A stretch of DNA of 7,197 bases from Planctomycetota bacterium (GTDB taxonomy: Bacteria; Planctomycetota; Phycisphaerae; Sedimentisphaerales; Anaerobacaceae), in assembly GCA_017885385.1 (NCBI GenBank), contig JAFNGF010000168.1, positions 2,357 to 9,553 on the forward strand, read 5' to 3'. The translations under genes and the position numbers were made by a program. A model generated the notes under the pieces. That model was not told where the DNA came from. It was given only the letters and a program-made list of their open reading frames with translations, and searched no databases. Positions 5,457-7,197 of the stretch are shown here, piece after piece (position 1 is the first letter of the stretch; each line of letters begins with the position of its first letter).

Positions 5457-5834
5457 ATGGACAAACGGTGGATGTATGACGAGGCAAGAAAGACGCTCCT
5501 TGTGGAGGACATAAAGCCGACCTTCCTGGAGGACCTGTCGGCGAGACCGCCAAAGGTTGCCTCGCAACCCGCCAGAGAAAAGTACGTCATCTTATCGAGC
5601 GGCGGCGGGGCCGTCACGTGGACGGGACGAATAGTTGACAAGATTGCCTATAATTGGTATCATGTTGTTCCCGTTTGTCTCGGCGAACCAGGTTCTCTGC
5701 CTGTCGCCCTGGGAGACGCGAGAACGGCGTGTAACCTCGGTGAATCATTTATGTATGAAGGGACATTGCCCGCAAACACTTATGTTGTATTCTGGCACGT
5801 GGGAGATTACTATGTTTTCGACCATCCAGCATAA
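5457..5834 (+). CDS. Beta-rich hypothetical phage protein (125 aa)
   Basis: ATG 5457 has GGAG (5443-5446), 10 bases upstream, and follows the holin-like gene by 18 bases. The N-terminal ~40 residues are polar and extended (LLVEDIKPTFLEDLSARPPK). Residues ~43-125 are strand-rich with glycine turns: YVILSSGGGAVTWTG, IAYNWYHVVPVCLGE, ARTACNLGESF, and a final NTYVVFWHVGDYYVFD. The ending 'TYVVFWHVGDYYVF' and the central 'TACNLGESF' resemble, from memory, tail-associated proteins of planctomycete prophage loci. There is no signal peptide, membrane segment or catalytic motif. As the last gene of the block it directly abuts the repeat-rich intergenic DNA. Real gene: likely. Virion role: inferred. 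Confidence 0.6.
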   Translation: MDKRWMYDEARKTLLVEDIKPTFLEDLSARPPKVASQPAREKYVILSSGGGAVTWTGRIVDKIAYNWYHVVPVCLGEPGSLPVALGDARTACNLGESFMYEGTLPANTYVVFWHVGDYYVFDHPA

Positions 5835-5835
5835 T

Positions 5836-5860
5836 CCTTGCATTGCCGTCCCGGCAACGG
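5836..5860. repeat. TTGCCG/CGGCAA hairpin repeat, copy 1
   Basis: CCTTGCATTGCCG, then TCC, then CGGCAACGG. It starts 1 base after the stop of the last phage-like gene and is nearly identical to 6094-6118. There is no T-run, so terminator function is doubtful. Confidence 0.65.
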
Positions 5861-5911
5861 TAAACTCCTGTCGCAAGCCGGGCCAGGCAGCCGCCGCCGC
5901 TTGCAGAAAGT

Positions 5912-5925
5912 CCCGACTTGTCGGG
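5912..5925. repeat. CCCGA/TCGGG palindrome, copy 8
   Basis: CCCGAC-TT-GTCGGG, with perfect 6-bp arms, between the first hairpin and the first 51-bp repeat. Confidence 0.7.
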
Positions 5926-5950
5926 GTTGGAAATGTTAATAAAACCCCGC

Positions 5951-6001
5951 GAGTGGCACGGCCATCCTGGCCGTGAACCACGGGCTGGAAGCCCGTGCCA
6001 C
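5951..6001. repeat. 51-bp double-hairpin repeat, copy 1
   Basis: GTGGCAC at one end and GTGCCAC at the other form terminal inverted repeats. Inside are two perfect hairpins: CACGGCCA-TCC-TGGCCGTG, then CACGGGCT-GGA-AGCCCGTG. All 51 bases are identical to the copy at 6138-6188. Confidence 0.85.
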
Positions 6002-6021
6002 ACCCCAGCCCCCGCCTGTTT

Positions 6022-6070
6022 GATTTTCGATTTTCGATCTTCAATTGGCAATTGGCAATCTTCAATGAGC
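6022..6070. repeat. Heptanucleotide tandem array (7 units)
   Basis: Seven consecutive 7-mers in perfect register: GATTTTC, GATTTTC, GATCTTC, AATTGGC, AATTGGC, AATCTTC, AATGAGC. The period is kept while the units change, as in the short tandemly repeated (STRR) heptamer families known from cyanobacteria. A piece of the same type lies inside the SBP pseudogene (1122-1142). Confidence 0.7.
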
Positions 6071-6093
6071 CGGCCGGGGCTAAAAAGGATTTT

Positions 6094-6118
6094 CCTTGCG
6101 TTGCCGTACCGGCAACGG
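6094..6118. repeat. TTGCCG/CGGCAA hairpin repeat, copy 2
   Basis: CCTTGCGTTGCCG, then TAC, then CGGCAACGG. Only two bases differ from 5836-5860, and they sit in the arm and the loop. Its stem is longer here (CGTTGCCG with CGGCAACG). Confidence 0.65.
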
Positions 6119-6137
6119 TTAAACTGAGAATTGTGGT

Positions 6138-6188
6138 GAGTGGCACGGCCATCCTGGCCGTGAACCACGGGCTGGAAGCCCGTGCCAC
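6138..6188. repeat. 51-bp double-hairpin repeat, copy 2
   Basis: Identical to 5951-6001, same orientation, offset 187 bases. It again follows a TTGCCG/CGGCAA hairpin, here by 19 bases instead of 90. Confidence 0.85.
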
Positions 6189-6233
6189 AGCCCAGCGAAG
6201 GCGTCTGATTGTGCCAGCAAGGATTTGATAGAA

Positions 6234-6250
6234 TCCCGACCGGTTCGGGA
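6234..6250. repeat. CCCGA/TCGGG palindrome, copy 9
   Basis: TCCCGA-CCGGT-TCGGGA, just ahead of the STAS gene, so it may have displaced or altered that gene's original start and leader. Confidence 0.65.
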
Positions 6251-6268
6251 GTTAAACATTGGACTGCC

Positions 6269-6628
6269 GTGGAAATAACCAGCCAGGACAACGTTACGGT
6301 CGTGCGTTTCGAGGCCGCTTCAATCAGTGATGTGGAGGCAGTCACCGCCGCTTCCAGTCAGATAAGGAGTTTTATAGACCAAAACCATCCAGACGAGCTG
6401 ATATTCGACTTTGAAGGAGTGAAGTTCTTTTCTTCGCAGGTGCTGGGGCTGCTGCTGGACATCCGGGCCAAGCTGCAGCCGTACAATGGCAAGGTCGTTA
6501 TTAGTGCCATAAACCCGCAGTTGCACCGAGTTTTTAAGATAACCAATCTCGATAAGATTTTCGATTTCTTCCCGGATAAAGAAAGTGCCGTTAAAGCAAT
6601 AAGCGTGGATAAAAAAACCTTTGATTAG
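6269..6628 (+). CDS. STAS-domain protein (anti-sigma factor antagonist-like)
   Basis: GTG 6269 gives 119 aa, the normal size of a single STAS domain. The frame is open back to TTG 6209, but those extra 20 residues read through a palindrome and are not STAS-like. No clear ribosome binding site is visible. The fold is recognisable: strand ITSQDNVTVVRFE (3-15), a helix, central strand ELIFDFEGVKFFSSQVLGLLL (43-63), and a final NPQLHRVFKITNLDKIFDFF (82-101). In SpoIIAA-type antagonists a serine in the DSSGLG motif is phosphorylated to control binding of the anti-sigma kinase. Here the segment is FFSSQVLG, with Gln at the aligned second-serine position, so standard phospho-switching is uncertain. 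It acts in the cytoplasm in stress or sigma-factor signalling and is probably co-transcribed with the ACT gene 12 bases downstream. Confidence 0.85.
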   Translation: MEITSQDNVTVVRFEAASISDVEAVTAASSQIRSFIDQNHPDELIFDFEGVKFFSSQVLGLLLDIRAKLQPYNGKVVISAINPQLHRVFKITNLDKIFDFFPDKESAVKAISVDKKTFD

Positions 6629-6640
6629 AGGGCGGGCATT

Positions 6641-7093
6641 ATGTATGTGACGACACAATTCTCGATTTTCATGGTCAATAAACCGGGGGTGATGGCTCAG
6701 GTGCTCGGCGAATTCGCGCGAGCCAAGATCAACATTATTGCTATGACACTAATGGATTCGGTTGAGCACGGAGTTATGAGGATAGTTTTTACCGCACCTG
6801 GAGAAGCCAGGCAGATGCTGTCTAAACTGAACGCTCCGCACCATGAGACTGAGGTTATGTGCATTAACCTGGCCAATAAATCCGGTGCGCTGGCGGCGGT
6901 AGCGGAAAAGCTGGCTAAAAACCATATAAACATCTCATACGCGTACTGCACCGCAGGCGCAAAAGGCGGCCGCACAACCGCCGTGCTAAAAGTCGCCGAC
7001 GTGGCAAAAGCTATGAGAGTTTTGCAGCCGGAGCAGAAGAGGGACAGCAAGTCGCAGCCGGTTATCAGGAGGCCACAGCCGGGAAAAAGATAA
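6641..7093 (+). CDS. Tandem ACT-domain regulatory protein (150 aa)
   Basis: ATG 6641 has a GAGGGCGGG stretch (6627-6635) upstream. Two ACT domains lie in series: residues 5-68, with the ligand-loop motif NKPG (13-16) followed by VMAQVLGEFARAKINI; and residues 72-128, with NKSG (79-82) followed by ALAAVAEKLAKNHINISY. A basic tail of ~20 residues (131-150) ends the protein. ACT domains bind small ligands, usually amino acids, at dimer interfaces. Stand-alone double-ACT proteins of ~130-150 aa are thought to sense amino acids, and no catalytic domain is fused here. It is probably cytoplasmic. It follows the STAS gene by 12 bases, so the two likely share a message, although no functional link between them is established. 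Confidence 0.88.
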   Translation: MYVTTQFSIFMVNKPGVMAQVLGEFARAKINIIAMTLMDSVEHGVMRIVFTAPGEARQMLSKLNAPHHETEVMCINLANKSGALAAVAEKLAKNHINISYAYCTAGAKGGRTTAVLKVADVAKAMRVLQPEQKRDSKSQPVIRRPQPGKR

Positions 7094-7131
7094 CTCGCCT
7101 CTACAAAGAAACTTGTTTGGCCTGCGAACAG

Positions 7132-7161
7132 TTGACAGCGCCGCAGTCTGGAAGTTAGAAT
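7132..7161 (+). promoter_or_regulatory. Sigma70-type promoter for the tRNA
   Basis: A perfect -35 TTGACA (7132-7137), an 18-base spacer, and -10 TAGAAT (7156-7161, five of six consensus bases). Transcription would begin near 7168, about 11 bases before the tRNA. Confidence 0.7.
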
Positions 7162-7178
7162 TTGGATTGTGCAAAGTC

Positions 7179-7197
7179 GGGGCCGTAGCTCAATTGG
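7179..7197 (+). tRNA. tRNA gene, 5' end only (cut by window edge)
   Basis: The bases GGGGCCG (acceptor arm), TA, GCTC (D-stem) and AATTGG match the start of a bacterial tRNA, including conserved T8, the GCTC D-stem and the GG of the D-loop. The anticodon is outside the window. The acceptor sequence would suit tRNA-Ala, but the isotype cannot be decided. Confidence 0.75.

Larger units (their letters stand above)
5835..6268. other. Repeat-filled intergenic region
   Basis: No gene is supported. It holds two GTTGCCG/CGGCAAC hairpins, two identical 51-bp double-hairpin repeats, a heptanucleotide array and two CCCGA/TCGGG palindromes. Open frames crossing it on both strands merely translate these repeats. 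Confidence 0.6.

Noticed and set aside
1703..5834. Stop-codon reassignment to explain overrunning small genes
   Set aside because: TAA, TAG and TGA all end credible genes in the window (e.g. 5832-5834, 3810-3812, 2238-2240).
5951..6188. CRISPR array
   Set aside because: Only two repeat copies, each internally double-hairpin, with a 136-bp gap full of other repeats; no cas genes.
1381..6268. Attachment-site direct repeats bounding the phage-like block
   Set aside because: I could not find a convincing match between 1381-1702 and 5835-6268. The tRNA at the right edge is 1.3 kb away with two host genes between.
5749..6345. Long reverse-strand open frame (198 aa) and a second one at 5745-6188
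   Set aside because: Both read mainly through the 51-bp repeats and hairpins, so their products repeat GTGFQPVVHGQDGRAT. They also overlap real + strand genes at both ends.
6697..7050. Reverse-strand open frame of 117 aa
   Set aside because: It is a shadow of the clear tandem-ACT gene on the + strand.

Overview
The window is bacterial and every gene called in it lies on the + strand. A STAS gene beside a tandem-ACT gene, many dispersed short palindromes, heptanucleotide repeats and a 51-bp double-hairpin repeat together suggest a Planctomycetota (Phycisphaerae-like) genome. That assignment is an inference from resemblance, not from a marker gene.

Layout. (A) 1-1380 is a chromosomal region full of repeats. 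It holds the 3' end of an unrecognised gene, whose last ~38 codons are largely built from three CCCGA/TCGGG palindromes. A hairpin cluster with a plausible terminator follows. Next is the 5' stub of a membrane-anchored peptide ABC-transporter binding protein, broken by a ~64-bp repeat-made insertion and then lost. (B) 1381-1702 has no convincing gene. It carries a nested inverted repeat and two ~60-bp imperfect direct repeats 86 bp apart. (C) 1703-5834 is a compact phage-derived block: two small helical proteins, an HNH endonuclease with an AP2 DNA-binding domain, a small unknown protein, a small terminase-like HTH protein (TerS), the ATPase half of a large terminase (TerL), a probable beta-rich virion protein, a tiny unknown, a one-TM XhlA/holin-like protein and a second beta-rich protein. 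Portal, protease, capsid and the TerL nuclease domain are absent. The genes overlap or abut and several have good Shine-Dalgarno sites, so this looks like one operon. (D) 5835-6268 is repeat-filled intergenic DNA. (E) 6269-7093 holds two ordinary host genes, a STAS protein and a tandem-ACT protein. A strong sigma70-like promoter (7132-7161) follows, then the first 19 nt of a tRNA that runs off the right edge.

How it fits together. The early part of block C (HNH next to TerS/TerL) matches the DNA-packaging end of a tailed-phage genome, and the late part (beta-rich protein, holin-like protein) matches its tail/lysis end. The simplest reading is a prophage remnant whose middle was deleted at about 4670-4730. 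A small satellite-like element is the more exciting alternative. The palindrome family occurs on both sides of block C but is essentially missing inside it, so the block has a different history from its flanks.
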